Shown here piece after piece: positions 26,547 through 34,233 of a stretch of DNA of 64,000 nt (positions are counted from its first letter, which is position 1; every line of letters starts with the position of its first letter). The stretch is taken from the NCBI RefSeq assembly GCF_000938265.1, contig NZ_JYFC01000008.1, positions 1 through 64,000 on the forward strand. The letters run 5' to 3'. This stretch comes from Agreia bicolorata (GTDB taxonomy: Bacteria; Actinomycetota; Actinomycetes; Actinomycetales; Microbacteriaceae). The notes under the pieces were generated by a model. It had not been told where the DNA came from. It was given only the letters and a program-made list of their open reading frames with translations, and searched no databases. A program made the translations under genes and the position numbers.

Positions 26547-28856
26547 ATGAGTATCGAACACGTGGAGACCGCTGCGGCGACTCCCGGAGCAACGAATCGT
26601 GTGCGTGAGCTGCTGTCGCAGATGACCCTCGAAGAGAAACTCGCGCAGTTGGTGGGGTTCTGGGTCGACCAGGGCGACGAGGTCGTCGCGCCGATGGCGG
26701 GCGAGATGGCGTCGTCGACGAGATACGAGGATGCCACGGTGCACGGACTCGGGCATCTCACGCGGGTCTACGGCACACGTCCGGTCGACCCCGTCGAACG
26801 GGCCTCCTGGCTGTGGTCGGAACAACGCCGGCTGCAGACGGATACCCGCCTCGGCATCCCGGCTCTTGTGCACGAGGAATGCCTGACCGGCCTCGCTGCG
26901 TGGAAGGCCGCGACCTTCCCGACGCCGCTGGCCTGGGGCGCGGCCTTCGATCCGCAGCTCGTCGAACGTATGGGCAACGCGATCGGCCGCTCCATGCGTG
27001 AGCTCGGTGTGCACCAGGGCCTCGCCCCGGTGCTCGACGTCATCCGCGACCCCCGATGGGGCCGCGTCGACGAGTGCATCGCCGAAGACCCCTACGTCGT
27101 CGGCACCATCGGCACCGCCTACGTGCGGGGCCTGCAGGATGCCGGGGTGCACGCGACCCTGAAGCACTTCGTCGGCTACTCCGCGTCTCAGGCCGGACGC
27201 AACCACGCGCCGGTCCATATCGGACGGCGAGAACTCGAGGACGTGCTGCTGCCTCCGTTCGAGATGGCGGTGCGCTCCGGCGCGGTCCGCAGCGTGATGA
27301 ACTCCTACGCCGAGATCGACGGCGTGCCGGTCGCGGCGACCCCCGACTACCTGACGAGCATTCTGCACGATCGTTGGGGCTTCGACGGCGTCGTCGTCTC
27401 GGACTACTTCTCCGTCGCCTTCCTCGAGACGATGCACGCCGTCGCCGAGAATCGAGGGCACGCAGCCCATCTCGCCCTCGAGGCAGGAATCGACGTCGAG
27501 CTGCCGAGCGGCGATGCATACCTCGCACCTCTCGCCGAGCGTGTCCGAGACGGCCGAACCCCGGAACTGCTCGTCGATCGCGCAGTTCTTCGCGTGCTGG
27601 CGCAGAAAGAGCAACTCGGTCTGCTCGACGCGACCTTCGACTCGCCCCCCGCATCCATCGATCTTGACGACGCCGAGCACCGTGCTATCGCGCGCGAACT
27701 GGCCGAGAAGTCTGTTGTGCTGCTGTCGAACGACGGCACGCTGCCCCTCGCCTCACCGGCGAGGATCGCCCTGATCGGCCCGAACGCCGACAGTGCCGAG
27801 GCTCTGATGGGTTGCTATTCGTTCGCCAACCACGTGCTTGCGCACCACCCCGGCGTTCCGTTCGGATTCGACATTCCAACGATCGCTGAAGAGCTGCGCG
27901 TGCGGCATCGGGATGCGCGGATCACCTTTCACGAGGGATGCGCTGTCGAAGGCGACGACCGCTCGGGCATAGACGCCGCAGTGGAATCTGCCCGAGCGAG
28001 CGACATCGCAGTGGTGGTCGTGGGGGATCGCGCCGGACTCTTCGGCCGAGGAACTGTCGGTGAAGGCAACGATACGGACTCGCTCGAGCTGCCGGGGATC
28101 CAGAGAGAACTCGTCGAGGCGGTCATCGCCACGGGAACGCCCGTCATCGTGGTGGTGCTCTCGGGTCGTCCCTACGCGATCGGCTGGATGCTCGACGGAG
28201 AGGGCGCCGCCGCTGCGGTAGTCCAGTCGTTCTTTCCGGGGGAGGAGGGCGGCGCGGCGCTCGTCGCGATCCTCTCCGGTGACACTGACCCGTCGGGCCA
28301 CCTGCCGGTTTCGCTTCCACGCTCCGCCGGAGCGCAACCATACAGCTACCTGCATCCGCTCCTCGGTGGGCCGAACGAGGTGACCAGTTCGGACAGCACG
28401 CCTGTGCGCTCCTTCGGCTTCGGGATGGGATACACGACGTTCGATCGAACAGACTTGCAGGTCGAGGAGAGTGCGCCGACCGATGGCGTCATCCGGGCGA
28501 GCGTGTTCGTGCGCAATACCGGGCGGCGTGCGGGGAGCGATCTGGTGCAGCTCTACGGGCACGATGTCGTCGCGAGCGTGACCCGTCCCGTCGCGCAGCT
28601 GCTCGGCTACGCGCGAATCGACCTCGAACCCGGTGAACGGGCCCAGGTGGTGTTCGATGTTCCCTCCGCACGGCTGGGGTTCACCAACCGTGACTTCGTT
28701 CGAGTCGTCGAGTCCGGCGACATCGAACTCTGGGTGGGAGGATCGTGCGCCGACAAGCAGACCACAGCTTCCGTGCGGCTGACGGGGGAGGACTATCTCT
28801 TCGGGGCGGATGCGCCGGCCGTGACGGCGGTGACGATCACCCGCGATCGGTCGTGA
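26547..28856 (+). CDS. Glycoside hydrolase family 3 beta-glucosidase/xylosidase
   Basis: 769 aa. An N-terminal (beta/alpha)8 domain starts VRELLSQMTLEEKLAQLVG; KHFVGYS lies in the substrate site; the nucleophile Asp is in VVVSDYFSV near residue 290. An (alpha/beta)6 domain (VVLLSNDGTLPL, ALIGPNADSAEALMGCY) and a C-terminal fibronectin-III-like domain (SFGFGMGYTTFDRTD) follow. No signal peptide, so it cleaves imported beta-linked oligosaccharides in the cytoplasm, consistent with the ABC importer 4 bp upstream. Exact sugar not decidable from sequence. Confidence 0.93.
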   Translation: MSIEHVETAAATPGATNRVRELLSQMTLEEKLAQLVGFWVDQGDEVVAPMAGEMASSTRYEDATVHGLGHLTRVYGTRPVDPVERASWLWSEQRRLQTDTRLGIPALVHEECLTGLAAWKAATFPTPLAWGAAFDPQLVERMGNAIGRSMRELGVHQGLAPVLDVIRDPRWGRVDECIAEDPYVVGTIGTAYVRGLQDAGVHATLKHFVGYSASQAGRNHAPVHIGRRELEDVLLPPFEMAVRSGAVRSVMNSYAEIDGVPVAATPDYLTSILHDRWGFDGVVVSDYFSVAFLETMHAVAENRGHAAHLALEAGIDVELPSGDAYLAPLAERVRDGRTPELLVDRAVLRVLAQKEQLGLLDATFDSPPASIDLDDAEHRAIARELAEKSVVLLSNDGTLPLASPARIALIGPNADSAEALMGCYSFANHVLAHHPGVPFGFDIPTIAEELRVRHRDARITFHEGCAVEGDDRSGIDAAVESARASDIAVVVVGDRAGLFGRGTVGEGNDTDSLELPGIQRELVEAVIATGTPVIVVVLSGRPYAIGWMLDGEGAAAAVVQSFFPGEEGGAALVAILSGDTDPSGHLPVSLPRSAGAQPYSYLHPLLGGPNEVTSSDSTPVRSFGFGMGYTTFDRTDLQVEESAPTDGVIRASVFVRNTGRRAGSDLVQLYGHDVVASVTRPVAQLLGYARIDLEPGERAQVVFDVPSARLGFTNRDFVRVVESGDIELWVGGSCADKQTTASVRLTGEDYLFGADAPAVTAVTITRDRS

Positions 28857-28899
28857 GATGACGGTTCGACCGACCGCTCCGTAGGACATCTTGGTAAAG

Positions 28900-28918
28900 T
28901 TAGGGTAGCCTAAGCTTA
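28900..28918 (+). promoter_or_regulatory. DtxR/IdeR-type iron box before an ECF S-component gene
   Basis: TTAGGGTAGCCTAAGCTTA matches the iron-box consensus TTAGGTTAGGCTAACCTAA at 15 of 19 positions. It sits 34 bp before ATG 28953 and overlaps the expected -10 region. Repression under iron-replete conditions by a DtxR/IdeR-family protein is inferred. Confidence 0.65.
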
Positions 28919-28952
28919 GCCATGACCCGGCGCGATCGGAGAAGAAGACACG

Positions 28953-29525
28953 ATGAAACGAGCATCGACCGCTTATTTGTTGACCTGCGCAGTGCTGGGC
29001 GTGGCGGGAGGACTGCTTCTCGCGCCGGCCAATTGGCTGTCGACGGCGCTCTATGCCTCCGTGCCGTTCTTCTCGGTGGCTATCGCCGGCCTATGGCTGC
29101 TGCCGGCGATCATCGCCCTCCGGCTGATCCAGCGTCCGGGTGCAGGTCTGCTGGTGGGCGTCATCTCAGGTCTGGTGCTTGCTCCGTTCTCGGGCTACGG
29201 CTTCTCGACGGTCGCGACGAATGTCTGGTGGGCCTTCTTCGCAGAGATCGGATTCCTCATCGTCGGCTATCGGTTCTGGACGATCTGGCAGCACTACGCG
29301 GGCGCGGTGGTCGTCGGCGTGGCGTACCCGATCCTTGCTCGCCAGTCGTTCGATCTCGACTCCTACCCGGTCGGCATCCAGATTGCCTTCTTCGCGCTGA
29401 CTTTCGCCAGCTGCGTTGCCGCCACGGCAATCGGAATCGGAATCGCTGCGGCGCTGCGGCGCGCGGGCGTCGGTGCCGCTGCTCGCCGTCGGCCCCGATC
29501 GGTGGCGTCGCAGACCGCCCAGTGA
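28953..29525 (+). CDS. ECF-type transporter S component (YkoE-like)
   Basis: 190 aa, five to six membrane helices, with GLLLAPANWLSTALYASVPFF and GLVLAPFSGYGFSTV typical of the YkoE family of substrate-binding S components of energy-coupling-factor importers. GGAGAAG precedes ATG 28953. No EcfA/EcfT genes follow, so it would use a shared module. Known YkoE proteins handle thiamine precursors; the iron box in front suggests an iron-linked substrate here. Confidence 0.75.
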   Translation: MKRASTAYLLTCAVLGVAGGLLLAPANWLSTALYASVPFFSVAIAGLWLLPAIIALRLIQRPGAGLLVGVISGLVLAPFSGYGFSTVATNVWWAFFAEIGFLIVGYRFWTIWQHYAGAVVVGVAYPILARQSFDLDSYPVGIQIAFFALTFASCVAATAIGIGIAAALRRAGVGAAARRRPRSVASQTAQ

Positions 29526-29561
29526 TCGCAGGGTGGCCGCGCTTCGCCGATGGCGTGCAGA

Positions 29562-30515
29562 TCACCGTATCGTTGCCTCGATCCTTGCGCCGCGCCAGGC
29601 TCTGAATTCGTCGGCGATCTGCGCCGAATGAGCGTGATGCAGATAGTGTTCTCCGTCGATCGGGATCACCGTTCCGTCTGTCGCCTCGGAGGCCTGTCGC
29701 TCGTGCAGCCCGAGCCAGTCCGGATTCTTCGAGTTGTTGGACTGGACGAACAGCAGCAGGGGGAGATCCTGAGGGAAGCCCGTGCTCGCGGCCGCCGCGA
29801 AATTGGTGCGGATGTGCGTCATCTCATCGAGGTAGGTGGGGTTGAGGGAGCTTCTATTGCTCAGCATTCCTATCTGTTCGCGCGCGTGTTCTGAGTACTC
29901 GCCACCGCCGTAGCCGTCGTCGCTCAGTGCGGCCACGAGTCGCAGCAGTCCCAGATTCTTCGCCGCAGTCATGAGGCCGATCGGGAATTCCGCGTCCATG
30001 CCGGGCTGCCCGGGCGCGCTCGAGTCGATGCCGACGAAAGCGGTGACCTCGTCTGGGTATCTCGTGGCGAAGTCGATGCCATAGATGCCGGCGATGGAGT
30101 GACCCATGAGGACGTACCGGTGAGCGCCGAGTTCGGTGAGTGCGCCGTGAATCTCCGTAACGATGTTCTCGGTGGTTCGTTCGCTTTCGGTTCCGTCGCT
30201 GAGTCCGTAGCCGAAGGGTTCGATGACGATGACCCGATGGTCGTGTGAGAGGTTCGAAACGAGCGGCTCGAAGTCGAGAACAGGGGATGCGGTTCCAAAT
30301 CCCGGCAGGAGGACGATGGTCTCCGGTCCGTCGCCCGCGATCAGCACGTTCATCGAGCGCCCGTCGACGGTGACGGACTGGCCGTAGGCCTCGATTCTGT
30401 CGGCCTCGGCCTCGGTGGCTACGGTGTGAACCACCGTCGTTGTGGCTAATCCGAGCGATGCGGCGGCGATGACCGCCGCAAGTGCCAGGAGTGATCGCTT
30501 CGCGATGCTCTTCAT
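29562..30515 (-). CDS. Secreted/anchored alpha/beta hydrolase (paralogue 2)
   Basis: 317 aa from ATG 30515, with GGAGAGGG 5 nt upstream. Same design as the 13745-14680 gene: hydrophobic N-terminus ending LGLATTTVVHTVA, LLPGFGTASPVLDF, GHSIAG nucleophile, DGEHYLHHAH. Most of the chain aligns by eye with paralogue 1 with few gaps, so the two arose by duplication or double acquisition. Ends convergent with the ECF gene. Confidence 0.85.
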   Translation of the reverse strand: MKSIAKRSLLALAAVIAAASLGLATTTVVHTVATEAEADRIEAYGQSVTVDGRSMNVLIAGDGPETIVLLPGFGTASPVLDFEPLVSNLSHDHRVIVIEPFGYGLSDGTESERTTENIVTEIHGALTELGAHRYVLMGHSIAGIYGIDFATRYPDEVTAFVGIDSSAPGQPGMDAEFPIGLMTAAKNLGLLRLVAALSDDGYGGGEYSEHAREQIGMLSNRSSLNPTYLDEMTHIRTNFAAAASTGFPQDLPLLLFVQSNNSKNPDWLGLHERQASEATDGTVIPIDGEHYLHHAHSAQIADEFRAWRGARIEATIR

Positions 30516-30701
30516 ATGTCCCTCTCCGGATGCGCGGTGCGCGTCCTCCACAATGGTTGCGTGAGGAGGGTTCAGGCGCGTCCACCCGATGGAGGACCTT
30601 CGTCGTCGCCCCTACCGCGAGTGCGGTACGAGGGCGGAACGCATGATCGGTACGGCTACCAATTGCGCCGTGTATTGATCGGGACAGCGTCGCCAGGTCG
30701 A

Positions 30702-31135
30702 TCACGAATCGGCGTCCGAGGTGCTGTTTCTGTGGCGAGTCCTGATTTCTTTGAGCAGCTTTTCGTGCTGCACGCATGCCGCGCACGGGCAATCCAACCA
30801 CTCGTGTGGGCCGGGGAAGGATGCGGCCCGCGGGAGGTGTTCCAGACCGACGTAGTCGCGGAAGCTGTAGCGTGGGACCGTCGAGAAGGCGCCAGCACGT
30901 AGTACCGCGAGTAACGCGGTTCCTCGTTCAGCGTTCGCGCGATGTCGTCGACGTGCTCAGCGCTCGATGAGCCCATGCGGTCGACGACCCGCGTGGTCGA
31001 CCAGTACCGCAGCTGCGCGTCCATTGTGAGGACCCAGAGTGGGTTCTCGTCGACGTCTTCCGTATCTTTCTTGCGTCTGTTCGCTACTCCGTTGATGAGC
31101 AGCTCGACGATGTCGTAGCCCGCTTCGATGATCAT
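30702..31135 (-). pseudogene. Conserved hypothetical protein, frameshifted
   Basis: Frame 1 from ATG 31135 gives MIIEAGYDIVELLING, an ENPLWVLTMDAQLRYWSTTR block and DEIARTLNEEPRYSRYYVL-like sequence. Near 30889-30894 the sense moves to another frame (one base lost), continuing GAFSTVPRYSFRDYVGLEHLPR, HEWLDCPCAACVQHEKLLKEI and ending TGA 30704-30702. The joined protein would be ~144 aa with a CxCxxC cluster. Family not recognised. Either a recent pseudogene or a sequencing error. Confidence 0.6.
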
Positions 31136-31141
31136 GCTCGA

Positions 31142-31180
31142 CGGTAGAACGGCGGCGACAGTGCCGGCGCCGTTCTACCG
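31142..31180 (-). terminator. 13-bp perfect stem-loop downstream of the alcohol dehydrogenase
   Basis: 31142-31154 pairs perfectly with 31168-31180 around a 13-nt loop. It lies after the minus-strand dehydrogenase gene and before the 30702-31135 gene. No T-run is evident, so it could also be a regulatory hairpin in the leader of that gene. Confidence 0.45.
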
Positions 31181-31193
31181 ATAATGTGCAGAG

Positions 31194-31228
31194 GCCGGTC
31201 GCACTCCAGCATGTGGAGGACGACCGGC
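31194..31228 (-). terminator. Nested stem-loop terminator after alcohol dehydrogenase
   Basis: GCCGGTCG (31194-31201) pairs with CGACCGGC (31221-31228); inside, CTCCA pairs with TGGAG. Located 12 bp after the dehydrogenase stop, a typical terminator position. Confidence 0.55.
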
Positions 31229-31240
31229 GCAGCGCGTCGA

Positions 31241-32284
31241 TCAGGCCAGCGTTGCCACATCGATCACGAAGCGGTAGCGCACATCAGACGCCAGCACGCG
31301 CTCGTACGCCTCGTTGATGTAGTCGGCCGCGACGAGTTCCGTCTCGGGCGCGATGCCGTGCTCGGCGCAGAAGTCGAGCATCTCCTGGGTCTCGCGGATG
31401 CTGCCGATACCCGACCCCGCGAACGAGCGGCGATTGCCGAACAGGCTGAAGACCTGCACCGGAAGCGGCTCGGGCGGTGCGCCGACGCTCACGAGAGTGC
31501 CGTCGAGTCGGAGGAGCGACAGGTATGCGTTGATGTCGATCTTCGCGCTCACCGAATTGACGATGAGGTCGAACGTGTTCTTGAGTGTGCCGAACGTCGC
31601 CGGGTCGCTCGTGGCGTAGTAGTGATCGGCACCAAGACGCAGGCCGTCCTCCTGCTTGCTCAGAGACTGCGAAAGCACGGTGACCTCGGCGCCCATCGCG
31701 TGCGCGATCTTCACGGCCATGTGTCCGAGTCCGCCCATGCCGACGACGGCCACTCGCGATCCGGGCCCCACCTTCCAGTGGGCCAGGGGCGAGTATGTGG
31801 TGATGCCGGCGCACAGCAGTGGAGCCGCCTTCTCGAACGGGATGGCTTCGGGTACGCGGAGTACGAAGTCCTCAACGACCACGATGTGGGTCGAATAACC
31901 GCCCTGGGTGATGGTGCCGTCGCGGTCGACAGCGGCGTACGTGCCCGTGTTTCCGTTGAGGCAGTACTGCTCCTCGCCGGCGAGGCAGTTCTCGCACTCG
32001 CGGCAGGAGTTGACCATGCAGCCGACGCCCACACGGTCGCCTACCTTGTGCAGGGTGACCTCGGTACCGACCTCGGTGACTGTTCCGACGATCTCGTGGC
32101 CGACCACCTGCGGGTAGGCGATGTCACCCCATTCGCCGCGGACGGTGTGGATGTCGGAGTGGCAGATACCGGAGTAGGCGATCTCGATCAGGACGTCTTT
32201 TGCGCCGACATCTCGGCGCTCGATGGTGGTTCGGGACAGGGGTTCGGTGGCTGAGGTCGCGGCGAACGCGTTCACTGTAGGCAT
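31241..32284 (-). CDS. Zinc-dependent NADP alcohol dehydrogenase (CAD/YahK type)
   Basis: 347 aa from ATG 32284. Catalytic zinc ligands in [10 protein letters not shown] and GHEIVG; structural zinc cysteines in [15 protein letters not shown]; cofactor motif [12 protein letters not shown]. Length and motifs match cinnamyl-alcohol/aldehyde reductases such as YahK and AdhC. Reduces aldehydes or oxidises alcohols in the cytoplasm. An in-frame start 72 bp upstream is less likely, as homologues begin near PTVNAF. Confidence 0.9.
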   Translation of the reverse strand: MPTVNAFAATSATEPLSRTTIERRDVGAKDVLIEIAYSGICHSDIHTVRGEWGDIAYPQVVGHEIVGTVTEVGTEVTLHKVGDRVGVGCMVNSCRECENCLAGEEQYCLNGNTGTYAAVDRDGTITQGGYSTHIVVVEDFVLRVPEAIPFEKAAPLLCAGITTYSPLAHWKVGPGSRVAVVGMGGLGHMAVKIAHAMGAEVTVLSQSLSKQEDGLRLGADHYYATSDPATFGTLKNTFDLIVNSVSAKIDINAYLSLLRLDGTLVSVGAPPEPLPVQVFSLFGNRRSFAGSGIGSIRETQEMLDFCAEHGIAPETELVAADYINEAYERVLASDVRYRFVIDVATLA

Positions 32285-32352
32285 AGAGCGATTATCGCGC
32301 GTGATTCCCGTGTGGTGGCCGGGTGCGCGGACTGTGCTAGAGGCCTGCCTGT

Positions 32353-32865
32353 TCACGCTTCGAAGCGCGCCAGCCAGGTCGTGAGGAGTGATTCGAGCTG
32401 GTCGACCTGATCGCGCGTGAGGCCGTCGAGCAGTTCGCGCTCGTTATTCATGTGCTCGGTGAACACTTCGTCGATCAGGCGTCGACCTGTCTCGGTGAGC
32501 CCCACGACGCGCGAACGCCCGTCTCTCTCGCTCACGCGGCGTGCCACGAGCCCGGCGCGTTCGAGTCTGTCGACCCTCTTGGTGATGGCACCCGTGGTCA
32601 CCATGGTGTGCGCGGCCAGTTCCCCCGGTACGCGTTCGAAGGGGCAGCCCGCTCGACGCAGGGCAGCGAGTACATCGAACTCACCCTCTCCCAGGCCGTG
32701 GCGCGCGTACACCTCCACGATCGAGTCGGTCAGATGCATGCCAACGCGATGCAGCCTGCCGATCACGCCCTGGGGTCGCACATCGACATCCGGCCTCTCG
32801 CGCTCCCACTCCTGTTGGATCCGAGCGACGCGGTCGAATTCACTGGATGACGGATCTTCTCGCAT
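32353..32865 (-). CDS. MarR-family transcriptional regulator
   Basis: 170 aa from ATG 32865. Winged helix with [47 protein letters not shown] and wing [21 protein letters not shown]. Divergent from the EamA-type exporter, with two TTCC-N2-GGAA sites between. Likely represses both genes until a small ligand binds. The open frame continues far upstream, but that part is antisense to the exporter. Confidence 0.9.
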   Translation of the reverse strand: MREDPSSSEFDRVARIQQEWERERPDVDVRPQGVIGRLHRVGMHLTDSIVEVYARHGLGEGEFDVLAALRRAGCPFERVPGELAAHTMVTTGAITKRVDRLERAGLVARRVSERDGRSRVVGLTETGRRLIDEVFTEHMNNERELLDGLTRDQVDQLESLLTTWLARFEA

Positions 32866-32879
32866 GTGGCCATAATACC

Positions 32880-32910
32880 TTCCCAGGAAGATATATTGGT
32901 TTCCATGGAA
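32880..32910. promoter_or_regulatory. Two TTCC-N2-GGAA operator sites between MarR and EamA genes
   Basis: TTCCCAGGAA (32880-32889) and TTCCATGGAA (32901-32910) are palindromes 21 bp apart, that is two helical turns, each followed by G-N-TATAT (AGATATAT and AGCTATAT). The second covers the EamA ATG. The arrangement suits two MarR dimers on the same DNA face. Confidence 0.55.
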
Positions 32911-33816
32911 GCTATATCGACCTCGCGCATCTCCGACCGACCCGGCGTCTGGGCGCTGGTCACCGCGGTGGCGCCGATCGCCTGGGGCACGACCTACTTC
33001 GTGACCCGGGAGTACCTGCCGGAGGGATATCCGCTGTACGGCGCGCTCACCAGGGCGCTCCCGGCAGGCCTCCTGCTGCTGGCGATCGTGCGCCGCCGCC
33101 CGCACGGATCGTGGTGGTGGAAGGCGATCGTTCTCGGCACGCTCAACATGGGCGCCTTCTTCGTGCTGGTCTACCTGGCCGCGCAGCTGCTGCCCACCAG
33201 CGTCGCGTCGACCGTCATGGCCGCTGCGCCCGTGGTGATGATGCTGTTCGCCTGGGTTCTTCTCGGCGCGACGCCGCGCATGGCGCAGGTGATCGCGGCG
33301 GCCATCGGCATCCTGGGTGTCGCCCTGCTGCTTCTGGCCGGAACGCGAGCCGTCGACCCGGGCGGAGTGGCCGCATCCGTCGCGGCTCTCGCGATGTCCT
33401 CTCTCGGCTACGTGCTCGCCCAGAGATGGAGCGCCGGCATCGACGCCGTCTCGCTGACCGCGTGGCAGCTCGTCGCCGCCGGCCTGATCCTGGCGCCGGT
33501 CGCCGTAGCCGTCGAGGGCGCGCCGCCGGCGATGGATGTCACGACCTGGCTCGCGTACGGATACATCAGCATCGTGGGAACGGCCGTGGCCTTCGTGGCG
33601 TGGTTCACGGGGCTGCGCAACCTCGGCGCGGGAACGGTCGGACTGATCGGCCTGCTTAACCCGGTCACGGGTGTGCTGCTCGGGACCCTCGTCGCCGGCG
33701 AGCTTCTGGCCCCGCGGCAACTGCTCGGCGTGCTCATCGTGCTCGCTGCCGTGGTGCTCGGCCAACCCGGAATCTCTCGTGTACTCGTGCGCCTGCGTGC
33801 TTGGATGAGGGCATGA
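32905..33816 (+). CDS. EamA/DMT-family exporter
   Basis: 303 aa with ten membrane helices in two EamA repeats (APIAWGTTYFVTREYLP at the start of the first, VAALAMSSLGYVLAQRWSAG of the second), as in drug/metabolite transporters. ATG 32905 lies within the second MarR site; AGGAAG is 14 nt upstream, so initiation may be leaderless or weak. Probably exports a metabolite or drug sensed by the divergent MarR. Confidence 0.88.
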   Translation: MEAISTSRISDRPGVWALVTAVAPIAWGTTYFVTREYLPEGYPLYGALTRALPAGLLLLAIVRRRPHGSWWWKAIVLGTLNMGAFFVLVYLAAQLLPTSVASTVMAAAPVVMMLFAWVLLGATPRMAQVIAAAIGILGVALLLLAGTRAVDPGGVAASVAALAMSSLGYVLAQRWSAGIDAVSLTAWQLVAAGLILAPVAVAVEGAPPAMDVTTWLAYGYISIVGTAVAFVAWFTGLRNLGAGTVGLIGLLNPVTGVLLGTLVAGELLAPRQLLGVLIVLAAVVLGQPGISRVLVRLRAWMRA

Positions 33817-34205
33817 CAGAAATCATCCCCGCCGACTACGCGGCGTTGCTCGAGAACCCCAACTACGGACACCTGGGAACGATCCGCCCCGACGACACGG
33901 TTCAGGTGAATCCGATGTGGTTCCTGCGCGACGGCGACACCCTGCGCTTCACACACACGACGAAGAGGGCCAAGTTCAGGAACCTCCAGCACAATTCGTC
34001 GATGAGTCTCTCGGTGATCGACCCGGAGAATCCGTTCCGCTACCTCGAGGTGCGGGGACGGCTCATCGCCGTCGAACCGGACCCCACCGGGGCGTTCTAC
34101 GTCGTGCTCGGCAAACGTTACGGCAACGCAGAACAAACGCCGCCGCCCGACTCCGCGGATCGCGTCGTTCTCGTGATGAGCATCGAGAAGAGCACGAAGC
34201 AGTAG
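33813..34205 (+). CDS. PPOX-class flavin/F420-dependent oxidoreductase
   Basis: 130 aa. ATG 33813 overlaps the exporter stop (ATGA). The split-barrel pattern is clear: YGHLGTIRPDDTVQVNPMWFLRDGDTLRF, TTKRAKFRNLQ, VIDPENPFRYLEVRGR. Family members bind FMN or F420 and reduce small substrates. Co-translated with the EamA gene, hence possibly part of one detoxification response. Confidence 0.85.
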   Translation: MTEIIPADYAALLENPNYGHLGTIRPDDTVQVNPMWFLRDGDTLRFTHTTKRAKFRNLQHNSSMSLSVIDPENPFRYLEVRGRLIAVEPDPTGAFYVVLGKRYGNAEQTPPPDSADRVVLVMSIEKSTKQ

Positions 34206-34233
34206 CAGGTCGGACGGAGTCGTTCAGCGCGGG

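Noticed and set aside
32866-33765. Upstream extension of the MarR frame across the exporter gene
   Set aside because: It is antisense to the EamA gene; MarR homologues start near 32865.
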